A DNA stretch of 64,000 nt from Salvia splendens (taxonomy: Eukaryota > Streptophyta > Magnoliopsida > Lamiales > Lamiaceae). The stretch's first letter is position 1, and every line of letters starts with the position of its first letter. The stretch is taken from assembly GCF_004379255.2 (NCBI RefSeq), contig NC_056051.1:2630062-2694061 (forward strand), given 5' to 3'. Below the pieces are notes generated by a model. That model saw only the letters and a list, made by a program, of their open reading frames with translations, was not told where the DNA came from and did not search any database. The position numbers and the translations under genes were made by a program. Below are positions 49,255 to 61,196 of this stretch, in pieces.

Positions 49255-49500
49255 TCAAACTTCAGAATTTTTTCTAGACTGCTGTTTTTCTTTTTCTTTG
49301 AATTTGTCGCAATTCCTTGAATCGTGGTGACCCCACTCCTGACATTTCTTACATTGACGCAAAGGCTTGCTCTTAAGTTTCAAAGCCTTCTCCACTCTTG
49401 AGAGGAGTCTACTACCAGATCCCTTCGTGCTGACGACTTCAGGTGGTTGAACGACTACTTCCTGGGGTGCCTCTGCCCCATAAAATTCCTCAATTAGTTT
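49255..49500 (-). pseudogene. FAR1-related sequence (FRS) C-terminal exon
   Basis: Minus-strand exon after an AG acceptor (49502-49501), starting KLIEEFYGAE and ending with TGA at 49257-49255. It includes VVSTKGSGSRLLSRVEKAL and KPLRQCKKCQEWGHHDSRNC, a zinc-knuckle-like C..C..H..C. TKGSGSR followed by a basic linker and this knuckle is characteristic of FAR1/FRS proteins derived from MULE transposases. The DNA-binding and transposase core exons are missing. Confidence 0.65.
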
Positions 49501-49980
49501 CTAATAAGTGATAATAAAGGTATATCATGCTTAGTGCAAATTAAGGTCATACGAAATCATGTCATAATATTACTATTAATAACTCATGGTTGTAACAGTA
49601 CCAAAAGTTGAAAAAAAAGTGCTAATAACGGTATGTCATGCTTAGTGCGAATTAAGGTCATACGAAATCATGTCATAATAATACTATTAATAAGTCAGGG
49701 TTGTAACAGTACTAAAAGTTAAAAAAGAACAAGTACACAAATAAGTGTTCATAACATTAGGTCATGCTAAGCGGACTGAGGTCATAACAATTATATGTCA
49801 TACTAAACCCATAGTTAAGTCATACATAGTACCTTCGAAAACATTTATGAACACTGACTAATTCAGAATCAGAGCATAACAATAAAATTACAGTCACAGA
49901 AACTGTTATGAAGAAATTATGCAGACTGACTACGAAAATTAATCATACTAACGTAATATTATATTAATTAAAATCATAAC

Positions 49981-50053
49981 CTGTATTCTCAATAATGTCA
50001 TCGTAGGATGCTTGATTATCTACATGCGAAGTATAAGGTGTTTCAGATTCCAT
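49981..50053 (-). pseudogene. Putative first coding exon of the FAR1-related gene
   Basis: Minus-strand ATG at 50053-50051 opens MESETPYTSHVDNQASYDDI and ends at an AG|GT donor (49981/49980) after 24 codons plus one base. The acidic/polar N-terminus is common in FRS proteins. It sits ~480 bp upstream of the last exon, too close for the normal gene, so the middle is deleted. Confidence 0.45.
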
Positions 50054-50853
50054 TTTTGGAGTGAAGAAACGAGAATCTATACAAAGACATAAACAACAGA
50101 TTTTGTAATCAAAACATTAAACAAAATATATGAAAATTCAGAAACTAAAACTCTGGGTTATACATTAACCGACGGCTGAATTGAAAAAAGGAGATGAACT
50201 TATAGTATATATTGGATCTGGCAAAAAGAAGGTACAAAAATCTATGCCAGAAAAAAAAACCAACAAATGAAAGTTATCAAATCATGAAACAAAAATCGAT
50301 GAAAATTATAAAACTGAATTTATATATTACAAAATGATAACAAGCTAATGATGTGAATAAGGAGATGAGAGAGCAATGGTACGGAGTATTAACTTACTGT
50401 TATATTGGATCCGGAGAAAAAATTACCAATGAAGGATACAGACAGATGCAACGAGAGATTGATTCTGGATATTAACAAATCGAATATTCTGGCAACTACT
50501 TAATCACAAATAATAAATCTTCATGGAAAAAAGTATAATGGAAGATTAATGGTACAACGGCTGAAGAAGATGAAGATACGAAGGAGATGAAGTTGAGGAA
50601 TATTAACTCATAATTCACGCATATGATTTGTTAGTGGAAAGAGAAATAGCAAGATTATAGGAGTTATCATAACAATCGAGATGTAGCTAATGACATTAGT
50701 AACCTTATTGGATTTTTAGTGAATAAAATAATAAGATTTAGGGAATTAATTGAGCCATTAGATCTTTTAATCTCAAGATGATCTCGCCAAATCCTAAGGA
50801 TCACATTTGGCCTGTATTTCTTTATTTAAAGTCATTCTTGTTTTGATCAAAAT

Positions 50854-50855
<2 letters not shown>

Positions 50856-50905
<50 letters not shown>
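50856..50905. repeat. (TA)n microsatellite between two insertions
   Basis: About 48 bp of pure TA. It is the expanded remnant of the LTR's TA tract, which in the other LTR (41563-41592) is ~30 bp and uninterrupted. Confidence 0.9.
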
Positions 50906-50907
<2 letters not shown>

Positions 50908-51264
50908 ATTGTGATCAAGATAGAACCATTCTTAAACGTAGAACAAATGCCAAACGGAGGTCGTTAGATCTTTTAATCCAATGGTGTTGATTTGCACAGC
51001 AACTTCCCATTACAACCAAAACTATTATTAATGGGTGAATGCAGAGAAGTGAAAAAATAAAGCATGCGTGGACTCTTCTTCGTTTCATTCATTCTTCCAT
51101 CAACATGTGAGTTTTTTCACATGTTGAGTCCGGAATGTCGTGAAAACATAGTCTAATATGTATGATTTTTAATCTTGACCGTCATTTTTTCCTCATCCAA
51201 TGAATAAAATATGTAGAGTTCTAGGTTCTACACTTAAGAATGGTTCTATCTTTAACGCAACCCT
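50904..51264. mobile_element. MITE of the TAGGRTTKTGATC family at a TA repeat
   Basis: Left end TAGGATTGTGATCAAGATAG and right end inverse (TAGGGTTGCGTTAAAGATAG on the minus strand), with further inverted arms containing GAACCATTCTTAA and GTTCTA. TA repeats flank both ends. Its termini are related to those of 47171-50857. Confidence 0.7.
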
Positions 51265-54200
51265 ATATATATATATATTATAATATCATAATTAATAGGT
51301 AAGAGAGGAGGGTTATCAATACCCCCGATTCTAATTCATTAATCGAAACCGATCCATCACGGTGTCGTCTTTAATATTAGAATCCCCTTCAAACTTTTAA
51401 TATTATGAACTTGAACTTTAATTTTGAACCAATAGATACATAGGTCACATAAGAATATAAATATTCTTACAGCCCCAACAACGGGTTAAGCCCGGGGCAA
51501 CAAATCCTAACCTTCTACAGGGGAGGCACGCTGGAGGCAATGCGCGAATTGAACATGAGCGCCGGAGGATCTCTCTTGAGGTTGGGAGAAGCTGAAGCAC
51601 TTGAGGTGACTGAGAGAGTGGCCTCAAATGATGAGGGATGGAGGAATGACAGAAGCAAAGCCTACAGGGTGGCATCCACATCCAATTTTGATAGGATGGA
51701 TACAATGTCCAAGCAGCTGGATTTCCTAACTGAGAAGCTTGGGTATATGGGCACAAGGCAGGTTGGGACTGAGATGCAACAAGGAGTCGAAGATGTAAAC
51801 TACGTTCACCAAGGTGGCCATAACAAAAATTTCACCAATTACCGACCCAATCAAGGAGGAGGCAATTACAACCACTATGGGAACAAGGTGCATCCCAACT
51901 TGTCCTACGGGAACCCAAATAATGCCCTTCAACCACCACCCGGATTCCAGGTATCAGATGGCCAAATTATAGAGCCGAAGAAGGATGAGCTGAAAGATGT
52001 GCTAATGGCTTGTATGAAGCAAACAGGAGAGTGCATGAAAGACTCCAACAAAAGGCTAGTGCAGGTTGAAGCTAATGTGAATGACTTGAATATTCACATG
52101 AAGAGCATCGATAACCAGATGAGCCAGATTTCACAGGCTGTGGGTATTCAGCATCAACCAGGACAATTCCCTTCACAAACGGTAGTTAATCCTAAAGACT
52201 GCAAGGATTGCAAAGTCATTAACCTGAGAAGTGGAAGGAGCTATGAAGGTCCAACTATGCCTGCAGAAAAGAAGAAAATCTCTCAAGAGGAGACAGTTGT
52301 AGAAGAGGTGGTGGAAGAAAAAGAACCAGTGGAAGAGGTGCCGCCTCCTAAGGCAAGCACCGTGATACCTGCACCCCCTGCTGAGGTCAAGATCCCCTTC
52401 TCACAGCGCGTGCAGAAGAAGAAACTAGATGATCACTTCTCTAAGTTTCTTGACATATTCAGAAAAGTGCACATCAATATCCCGTTGGTAGAGGCGTTAC
52501 AGCAAATGCCTAGCTATGCAAAATTTCTGAAGGAAGTGATCTCCAAGAAGCGGAGATGGGTGGAGCACGAGACCGTTAATCTGACGGAGAGCTGCAGTGC
52601 TATTATCCAGAAGAAGCTGCCTGCTAAGATGAAAGACCCTGGGAGCTTCACTATATCATGCATAGTGGGGGATAGCCAAGTGGGCAAGACTCTATGTGAT
52701 TTGGGAGCGAGCATTAATCTTATGCCGTTCTCATTCTTTCAGAAGTTGAAGATTGGGACACTGAGGCCCACTACCATCACACTCCAGATGGCCGACCGAT
52801 CTGTGTCGTATCCTAGGGGGATTGTTGAAGATATACTCGTCAAAGTCAATGACTTCATATTTCCAGTGGATTTCGTGGTGCTTGATATGGAGGAAGACCG
52901 GGATGTTCCTCTTATCCTGGGAAGACCTTTCCTCGCTACAGGGAAGGCAATGATTGATGTGCAGAAGGGAGAGCTCACACTCCGACTCAATGATGAAAGC
53001 GTCACATTCTCTATCTACAATGCGATGCAAAGACATGATGATGAGGATGCAAGGAGAGTGGAGCATTGCAACATGGTTGAAGTGGTCGATGACTGTGTGA
53101 GAGGGATGGCCCGAGCCATCTCTCCACAAGATCAATTGGAGCGATGCCTATCGCAATCTATCTTTTCTCCTTATTATACTGATGTTATTGAGCCTAATGA
53201 TGATTTATTGAATTTTGTAGGAGCTCTTAACTCGGCTGAGGAAGTCCCAAGGTTTCGACAGAAATTCCAGCCATTAAGGGATCCAAATGAGGAGGAGAAG
53301 AAAAAGGAGAAGAAAGAGAAGGAAGAGGAGCTTAAGCCATTGCCATCACACCTTAAGTATGCATTTCTCGGGGAGAATGCTACCTATCCGATAATTGTAT
53401 CATCCTCACTCAACACTAACGAACTTGATAAATTGCTGAGAGTGCTTAGAAAGCACAAGGGTGCAATTGGGTGGTCTATCTCGGACCTTAAGGGGATAAG
53501 TCCTACGGTTTGTATGCATAGAATTCTCCTAGAAGAGGGGTCTAAACCCAAAGCTCAAAACCAAAGGAGACTTAACCCAATAATGCAAGAGGTTGTTAGG
53601 AAGGAGGTGTTGAAGTGGTTAGATGCCAGGATTGTCTATGCTATATCGGACAGTGATTGGGTAAGTCCTACCCAAGTGGTAGCTAAGAAAGGGGGAATGA
53701 CAGTGGTGAAAGGGGGAGATGATGAAATGATAGCCACTAGGTTGGTGACCGGGTGGACAGTATGCATAGATTATAGAGCCCTCAATGCCGCGACTAGGAA
53801 AGACCATTTTCCCCTCCCATTCATTGACCAGATGTTAGATAGGTTGGCGGGGTATGAGTATTATTGCTTTCTAGATGGCTACTCCGGATATAATCATATC
53901 TTGATTGCCCCAGAGGATCAGTATAAATCTAATTTTATTTGTCCTTATGGTGTTTATGCTTTCAGGAGAATGTCATTTGGCCTTTGCAATGCCCCAGCCA
54001 CCTTTCAGAGGTGTATGATGTCCATCTTTCACGACATGGTGGAAGATATTATGGAAGTATTTATGGACGACTTCTCCGTCTATGGTAGCTCCTTTGATCA
54101 TTGTTTAGAAAATCTAACCCGTGTTTTGCAGAGGTGTGAAGAAACAAACTTGGTGCTCAACTGGGAGAATTGCCATTTTATGGTGAGAGACGGTATTGTG

Positions 54201-56207
54201 CTTGGGCACAAGATCTCTGCAGGAGGACTCGAGGTGGATAGGGCCAAGATCGTGGCGATTGAGCAGTTGCCACCACCATCTAATGAAAAGGCTGTGAGGA
54301 GTTTCCTTGGACACGCCGGGTTTTACAGGCGTTTTATTAAGGATTTCTCTAAGATAGCAAGGCCTTTATGTCATTTACTTGCCAAGGATGTGAAGTTTGA
54401 ATTTTCTCTTGAATGTGTGCAGGCATTCGAGACATTGAAGAAGGCGCTTGTGAGTGCACCCGTGCTCATCTCACCGGATTGGTCACAGCCGTTCGAGATA
54501 ATGTGTGATGCCAGTGATATAGCCGTGGGATCGGCTTTGGGGCAGAAAAGAGACAAGCTATTCAGGGTGGTCTACTATGCAAGCAGGACACTGGATCCGG
54601 CACAGACAAATTATACTACTACAGAAAAGGAGATGTTGGCGGTGGTATACTCGTTCGACAAGTTCCGTCCCTATCTCATCGGGATGAAAACTATTGTGTT
54701 CACAGACCATGCCGCCATCCGCCACCTTTTTGCCAAGGTGGATGCCAAGCCGAGGTTGATAAGATGGGTCCTTCAACTGCAGGAATTTGATTTAGAGATC
54801 CGGGACCGGAAGGGATGCGAGAATGTGGTGGCTGACCACTTATCAAGATTGGAGCATTGTTTTGAAGGTGAAAATCTGAAGGTGCCCATCAATGAAGAAT
54901 TTCCCGATGAGCATCTTTTCTTTGCTCAAGGCTCATCTCCGTGGTACGCCGATATCGTGAACTTTTTGGTGGCAAGAGTCATCCCCGAAGAGTACAAGGC
55001 ATATCAAAAGAAGAAGTTCTTCCACGACGTCAAGTTCTACTTTTGGGACGAGCCTTTTTTGTTTAGGCGATGTGCCGACATGGTGATAAGAAGATGCATT
55101 CCCGAAGATGAATGGGAACTTGTGATGAGGAAATGCCACTCTAGTCCTAGTGGAGGACATTTTGGAGCCAACCGAACGGCTATGAAAGTGCTTCAATGCG
55201 GTCTTTATTGGCCAAGTATCTATGGAGATTGTCAAACATTTGTGCTTCATTGCAATGAATGTCAAAGGACCGGGGAGTTTCAAAGAAGAAAGAGATGCCT
55301 ATGACTACTATTGTGGAGGTGGAGCTCTTTGATGTATGGGGGATCGACTTCATGGGTCCCTTTCCATCTTCATCCGGGCATCAATACATACGTCTCCAGG
55401 TGGGTAAAGGCTATCCCCACCCACGCCAATTCCTCCAAGGTCGTGATTAGCTTTGTGCAAAAGAACATCTTCACAAGATTCGGGGCTCCAAGAGCTTTGA
55501 TTAGTGACGGGGGGTCCCACTTCAAGAATAGGTGGCTCGAGCTCGTGTTACAAAAATTTGGTGTCAAGCACCGAATTACCACCCCCTATCATCCTCAAGC
55601 AAATGGTCAAACGGAGCTAGACAATAGAGAGATAAAAGGGATACTTGAGAAGACGGTGAATGCTAATAGGAAAGATTGGTCTATGAAGCTCGATGATGCT
55701 CTTTGGGCATATAGGACGGCGTACAAAACGCCGATTGGCATGTCACCATATCAATTGGTGTTTGGCAAATCTTGCCATCTTCCCATGGAGCTAGAACATA
55801 AGTCTTATTGGGCGGTGAAGCAATTCAATGCCGACTACTACAAGGCGGGGAAGGAGAGATAACTCCACCTTAACCTTCTCGACGAGTTTAGAAATGAGGC
55901 ATTTGAGAACTCTTCCATCTATAAGGAGCGTCTCAAAAATTATCATGACAAGATGATCGAGAAGAGGGAGTTCTTCCCGGGGGATTCCGTGCTACTCTTC
56001 AATGCACGAATGAAGCTCTTTCCCGGAAAACTCAAGTCCAAGTGGTCCGGACCATTCAAGGTGAAAACGGTGATGAAGAATGGAGCTATAGAGCTTCAAG
56101 GAGATGATGGAAGAATTTTCACGGCCAATGGCCAAAACTTGAAGATTTTCCATAGCTATGAGCAAAAGGAGGAGGTGTTCGTGCTCACCTTGGAACACTC
56201 TCAATGA

Positions 56208-57310
56208 GCTTGCAAAGCGTCGAGCATGCGACGATAAAAAGTTGCGCTATAGGAAAGGCAACCCCTAGTAGGTACTTTTATTATTTTTGTGTGTGGTTGT
56301 GGTTTATTGTTTTTGGCTTGTTTCCTTTTTGTTCCTTTGTTTTCTTTGGTGTGCTTGTGAAGATGCATAAGGCGACAGAAACCAACAAAAAACGTCCACC
56401 CGGACGGGTGGATTATCAGTCATAAAATTGTCACCCGGCCGGGTATGTGTTACGCATCGGACAATTCCAGCAAGAGGTTTAAAATTTTCACCTGGCCGGG
56501 TGAATATTTAGTTCAAATATTCAACCCGGCCGGGTCCGTCTGCGAGTGCCCTAGATCTATATTCAACCCAGCCGCTAACACTCCTTTCCCCCAACAAAGT
56601 GCTTAAAATTGTTCACTCTCCTCTCAATCCCACCCACAATCCTCTCCACCCATCTCTTTTACTTGTGATTTGGAAGAGTTTCACCATTTATTTTGTGGAT
56701 TTCGGTCAAATAACACAAAGAGCACAAGAATTTCAACCTTTTTCTCCTTCTAAACAACCAAGGTATGTTTTCTCTCTTCCAACCTTCTAGTTCACGGAAT
56801 TCTTGCTATACATTGAGATGGGTATGAAGTTTACGGAGCCTATGAGTTGAATTTGAGGAGTATGGTGCTTGATATGTGAAATATACATATAATTGATTGA
56901 ATTGCTCGTGGGTATAGCTTTTAGTTAGGAATGGTAGAATTTTGTGCTACATGTTGAGTTCTTTGATGCCAACGCTTGGTTTTGGAGGTATAAATTGATT
57001 ATGTGAGCTTTGGGCGTAGGGATTGAGTCTATCTCCCTACTTCGTGTGAAGTGTTTTATTTGAGTTTTAGAAATTGAGTCTATCTTTCTAAAGTTCATCT
57101 TATTGTTGAGATTGGAAATTGGTTTGTTGGGTGCTTTGATGAAAGGTATAGGGATCGAGTCTATCTCCCTAATTTGATGCTATAGCTTTGGATTTAGGAT
57201 TTGAGTCTATCTTCCTAATTTCATCCTATTTTGTCTATAAATCTTTGATTGTGGACTAAAGTTTGGGGGAGTTGACTTCTTGTTGTGGTTTATTTCAGGT
57301 ACAATATCAG
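56208..57310 (+). other. Gypsy spacer between pol and the third ORF
   Basis: Non-coding. Four CCCGGCCGGG-like palindromes occur at ~56398-56540, as in the LTR. Further on, GGGATTGAGTCTATCTCCCTA-type phrases repeat about five times between 57010 and 57220. A polypurine-like GTTTGGGGGAGT followed by TGAC lies at 57261-57276. Confidence 0.7.
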
Positions 57311-58632
57311 ATGGCCAACTTTGCTAATCCCCGGGCTTTGAATGTGACCTTAAAGCAGAGAGGAGAAGAACAGATGGGCAGCATTGGCACTATTGGATAG
57401 TATGCCGTCCCGGTACCCTGGTCGTTGACCTACTCACCGATATGGGCATTCAGGCGTCTTGGGAAACCCTCAGGGAAGCGGGCCACCTTAACTTCCTATT
57501 TGCACACCGCTATGGATCTTACAAGGTTAACCTTGGAGTTCCTATCCACTCTCCAAGTGAATTACGTCAACAAAGTATTGGCCTCCATCACTTTCCGCTT
57601 GGACAATGTCGCCCACACTCTCACACTGGCAATGAGGAAGGGTATACCGAAGAGCCTCAAGATTATCACAGGAACGACTTCTGGGGTCGCATTACATTGG
57701 ATGAGGCTACGTCTAGCCAGGGCCCTACTTTTATCCCCTCCCGTGCCAAGATCAACTCCATTCGGAACCCAGTGTTGAAGTACATGGCCAAGGCCTTGGT
57801 TTGTTTACCGTTTGCACATAAGGAACTGGGTAGCATTTCCGCCGATATACTTTTCATGCTATAGGGCATGTTGGCCCAGCAAAGGATCAATATTGGATAC
57901 TATATGATCAAACACTTGGAGAGACATGCAAAGAAGAAAAGTGGCAAATTATGCTGTGGAGGTGTGATCACCCGCTTGGCCCTCCATTTTGAAGTTGACA
58001 TAGAGGAGCGACACCCAGACTCGGGCAGCATGTCGATCGATTGGGATATTCTAAAAAAATCAGGCATGATCACTGTGGACAGCAGGGGCACCGGGTACTT
58101 TGTTCTAGACCCGAATACATTCTTCAGATTCCCCTCTCCTCAGCTAACCGCAGTTGGAGGGTGGACCTATCAGGCCAACTGGAGGATGAACTCCGAGGAT
58201 CATATGGCGAGACTAGCTAGTGACCCCCCACAGGGCGAAGGATTTACAGGTCAGCGGCCAATGCGTGTGGGCACACATCACTTTCCACCCCCAGAGATAC
58301 CCGCCGAGCCCCTACCCGTTCAGGATGATGATCCAAACATGGAAGAAGATGAAGAGGAGGCAGAGTCCAGCCAGCCAAAGAGGAGACGTCCGGTTGGCCG
58401 ACCGTCTAGGGACAGCCAATTGGCGGAAATAGTTGAAGGGATTCGAGGAATACGCCTTGACCAGCAACAGTTGCGTGAGGAGAACCAAATCTGGAGGACT
58501 CAGCAGGAGTCCCGACTAGATCACTTTGGGGAGCGGATAGACCACCTTCAAGCTCAAGGTAACGCTAGGTGGGCGGAGGAGCAGGCCTTCTACCGCGCCT
58601 ACTACGAGAGATTTCCTCCACCTTCCGACTAG
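57311..58632 (+). pseudogene. Gypsy third ORF in the env-like position (broken)
   Basis: Three frames are needed. A short start (57311-57400) ends in a stop, 57442-57864 ends TAG (57862-57864), and 57868-58632 continues in the same frame. The centre (NSIRNPVLKYMAKALVCLPF, then GGVITRLALHF) resembles, as far as I can recall, the ATHILA ORF-1 family. The tail has an acidic run, KRRRPVGRPSR (nuclear-localisation or AT-hook-like) and a Gln/Glu/Arg-rich probable coiled coil. No signal peptide or membrane segment is visible, so an envelope role is not supported. Confidence 0.55.
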
Positions 58633-59943
58633 AGGTATCACACCCCATCCACCTCTTTTCAAACTTATTCATTCCTTCGTATTGAATAAGTTTGGGGGAG
58701 TCTGACGTGGATTGGTGGTGCTTCCCTTCCTTCCGCGCTATCTCCGTGGATGATTGTTGAACTTTTTGTTTTATTTTGATTTTCTATTCGATTTGTGTAC
58801 GTCTCTCCTGTGGGACTTGAATATGGGCATGTACTGATCGTATATTTATTCGTACTATGGGGTGTTTACTTTGGGCGCTTATGACGATTTCTTCTGAAAA
58901 TGCTTTGTGAAAATGGTGGGGATATGCGTTATTGGTTATGATTTGTTGTTGAGTGAATTGTTTGTTTGCTTGTTCAATGCCGATTCCCAGTGAGATTTGA
59001 GCCGAACCTTCATTTTAGTGTGATATTATCATATACTTGTTGTTGTTTCTAGAACTTGCTCCCGATCATATTAAGTCTACATAGTGAATGTGAGTTTAGG
59101 AGATGACGTTAGGCCTCTTTGTTCCCCCTTCACAAGTGTAAATAATTGTCTTAATCCCTAGTTAGCCCTCCTAGCCTAAAAAGTGTTCCGATGATGATTA
59201 ATCGTTAAATTACCCTCAAAAGTGATAAGCTTACAAAAATGTAGAAGCACATTTTGGGTGACGTATTGAAAAAAAAAACCCTGGAGGTATAAGCTAGACG
59301 AAGTCTAGTGGGTTATCAAAAAAAAAAAAAAAAAAACCTGGAGGTATAAGCTAGACGAAGTCTAGAGGGTCATTGGTTGGGTTCCTAAATAAATGGGGAC
59401 AGGATGGTAGGAAGAAGTTTGACGCTAGTCTTACTTTTCTGAGATGCGTTTTGGGAACTGGTTGTGTGTTGGTAACGGTAATTTGTGGGGTACTTGTGCT
59501 TCCTATTCTTTTAGCCACTTAAGCCAAAATATTCCCTACCTTCCAAAGAGCCACATTACAACCTTAATAAAGTCCTTTCTGATCTCAAACTCACATTCAC
59601 AACCTAGTAGAGGAGATGATTGATTTTGCGCAAGCCTATGGTAAACACTGCTTGTATTTTGATTTGAGAGATTATTATTGAATTTCCATACACTTGAGAG
59701 TGAGTGAAATGTTCTATAAAAAAAAATTTACTACACTTCATAAACCTGCGAGGGCATTGAAACCAAGTGATACACGAGACAGTAGCTCAAGGTAATGTTT
59801 GATTGATTTTGCAGTATTCCATGCAGTTGTTTTTAAATATAAATCTAAAGCAAAGCCCAATTTCACCTCTTGTATGAGTTTATTCTTTTTGTGATCTTCT
59901 TCTTATTATTTGAGGACAAATAAGGTTTTAAGTTTGAGGGAGT
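58633..59943 (+). other. Gypsy 3' untranslated region
   Basis: Non-coding. It holds a second polypurine-like GTTTGGGGGAGT followed by CTGAC at 58690-58706, and a direct duplication of ~52 bp (CTGGAGGTATAAGCTAGACG) at ~59280-59370 preceded by A-runs. It ends at the true polypurine tract. Confidence 0.65.
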
Positions 59944-61196
59944 TGACAAACTCATATTTTCATAGGTGTAATTGGTATGTTGAAGTGCTAATTGTCGACT
60001 TTATCACTCGAAATTGTCTTCAGCTAACCGATTATTCTACCTTTTGGAGTTTTATCTGTTTTGTTGAGTGTTCTAGGAAAGATAGCCGAAAAGAGAATAA
60101 AATGGGGCATAAAGTGTTCAGAGGCAGGAGGGGCATGAAAAGGGGAACCCGGTCGGGTGGAGTTCCTGTGTAATAATTCAACCCGACCGGGCAGAGCTTG
60201 AGGCCAGCAACGAGCCTAATATGGAGACTCGGCCGGGTGAATTTCCAGTGCAATAATTCTACCCGGCCGGGTACTACACTCTGACGCGTCTGAAAGCTGA
60301 AAACGCGATTTTTGAAGAATAAAATGAAGAAAAAGCCTAGGGTTCGGGGGATCCTACACCTACCGCCTTCTACACTCACACACACCCTCAAGAACACCAT
60401 GGAGAGAGAGATTTGAATATTGAAGACTCTACATCGGAAGAATGAAGCTTCACTCTATAGATTGATCTCACAGTAGTACTTAGTATCTTTATTTCATGTA
60501 TTTGTTGGATTCCTTTGTGTTGAACATGGTTTTCTTTATGAACATGAGTAGCTAAATATTTCTTGTAGAAGTCTTGGTGATGATGCACTGATTTCATAGT
60601 TTTTATCCGATTGATTTTGTTCTTGCCTTGCTCTTGTAGTTATTTGATTGTTCTTGGGTTTATTACTTTCAATTGCTTGATCACCACTTGATTGTGTATG
60701 ATTAATTAGATTAATTGAGAGATGAAATAATTAATCTGGAAATAAGAATAATTCACACCTTAATACAATAAAACTCGGGAGAGTTGAGGTTTTGAGTGAG
60801 GCCATTGACCTAATCGAGCTTTTGGGAGTTAGGAGTTTAGGATTAGAAGGGGACTTCGATCCCAGCACCTAATCTACAGGTTTCTCACCTCGGGAGGGGG
60901 TTAATCTATAATTGTGGTCGGCTTAGTAACTCTAGAGACACCAAAAGGTTATCTTTTCACATCCTTTTCACGCCGTGTTTCCTTGTTCTTAATTGTTACT
61001 TGCTTTTTATATGCTTTTAGTAGTTGTTAGAACAAACCCAACTTTTCTTGATTGTCTAGATAAGTAGTTGATTTTTGTTCGTGGTAGTTAAATTGATACA
61101 AAATTGTCTCTGTGGGATACGATACTCTTGCTTACTAATTGCTACACTAGCCCCATACACTTGCGGGCATTACTTGTGTTAAAATAAGACGAGTCA
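59944..61196 (+). repeat. 3' LTR of the gypsy element
   Basis: Second LTR copy, preceded by the polypurine tract. Carries the same four palindromes at 60149-60274, two of them mutated, and a ~67-bp deletion near 60949. Confidence 0.9.

Larger units (their letters stand above)
47171..50857 (-). mobile_element. MULE-like element with FAR1-related exons, inserted at a TA repeat
   Basis: The left end TAGGGTTTTCATCTATCAAA and the inverted right end TAGGATTTTGATCAAAAC are related, with AAGAAATACAGRCC also shared further in. Both ends abut (TA)n of the copia LTR, so the target duplication cannot be read. The interior carries first and last exons of a FAR1-related gene on the minus strand. It also has many GGTCATAATAA/GTCATGACATAA-type short repeats, probably from decay. 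Superfamily assignment rests on the gene content. Confidence 0.6.
40968..51471 (-). mobile_element. Ty1/copia element 2, inserted in gypsy gag
   Basis: LTRs: 40968-41784 (817 bp, intact) and 46550-51471, interrupted at its TA repeat by elements at 47171-50857 and 50904-51264. Plus-strand ends are TGTAAGCC and TTCTTACA. The flanking 5-bp duplication GCCCA (40963-40967) / GCCCC (51472-51476) has one mismatch. Minus-strand primer-binding site TGGTATCAGAGGC (46547-46535) is the initiator Met tRNA type, and purine tract AAGTGGGAGAA abuts the other LTR at 41785-41796. The interior is highly degenerate. Confidence 0.9.
40152..56207 (+). pseudogene. Gypsy gag-pol (Athila-like), interrupted and broken
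   Basis: Gag: 40152-40967, probably from ATG 40191 (MHTRSKGPP), with FGG.GSEDANKHL, LRLFPFSLKDDARDWY and WDAMVELFLEKYYPP. It is interrupted by copia 2 and resumes at 51477 (NNGLSPGQQILTFYRGG). Protease DLGASIN lies near 52698. RT has VCIDYRALNAATRKD, FGLCNAPATFQRC and FMDDFSVYG (~54059-54085). RNase H has MCDASD and TDHAAIRHL. Integrase has CHSSPSGGHFG and CNECQRTG, then D (DFMGP), D (ISDGG) and E ([10 protein letters not shown]). Breaks: one frame change near 55262-55304, a second near 55385-55450 that restores the original frame, and TAA at 55860-55862. Otherwise it is open for 3.7 kb, suggesting a fairly recent element. Function lost. Confidence 0.9.
38724..61196 (+). mobile_element. Athila-like Ty3/gypsy element, inserted in copia 1 LTR
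   Basis: 5' LTR 38724-40042 and 3' LTR 59944-61196 start TGACAAACTC and end in GTCA. The target duplication is ATCAA (38719-38723 and 61197-61201), and removing the element restores the copia LTR exactly. Primer-binding site TGGCGACGTTGCCGGGGA (40049-40066) is the tRNA-Asp type used by Athila-like elements. Polypurine tract GTTTGAGGGAGT ends at 59943. The 3' LTR has lost ~67 bp relative to the 5' LTR (around 39728-39795). Gag is split by copia 2 (40968-51471). Confidence 0.93.

Noticed and set aside
47171..50857. Helitron as an alternative class
   Set aside because: The ends are inverted relative to one another and there is no CTAG 3' end with a hairpin; flanking TA comes from the microsatellite target.
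51445..51756. Minus-strand 103-aa ORF opposite gypsy gag
   Set aside because: It runs across the copia-gypsy junction and opposes a well-supported gag frame.
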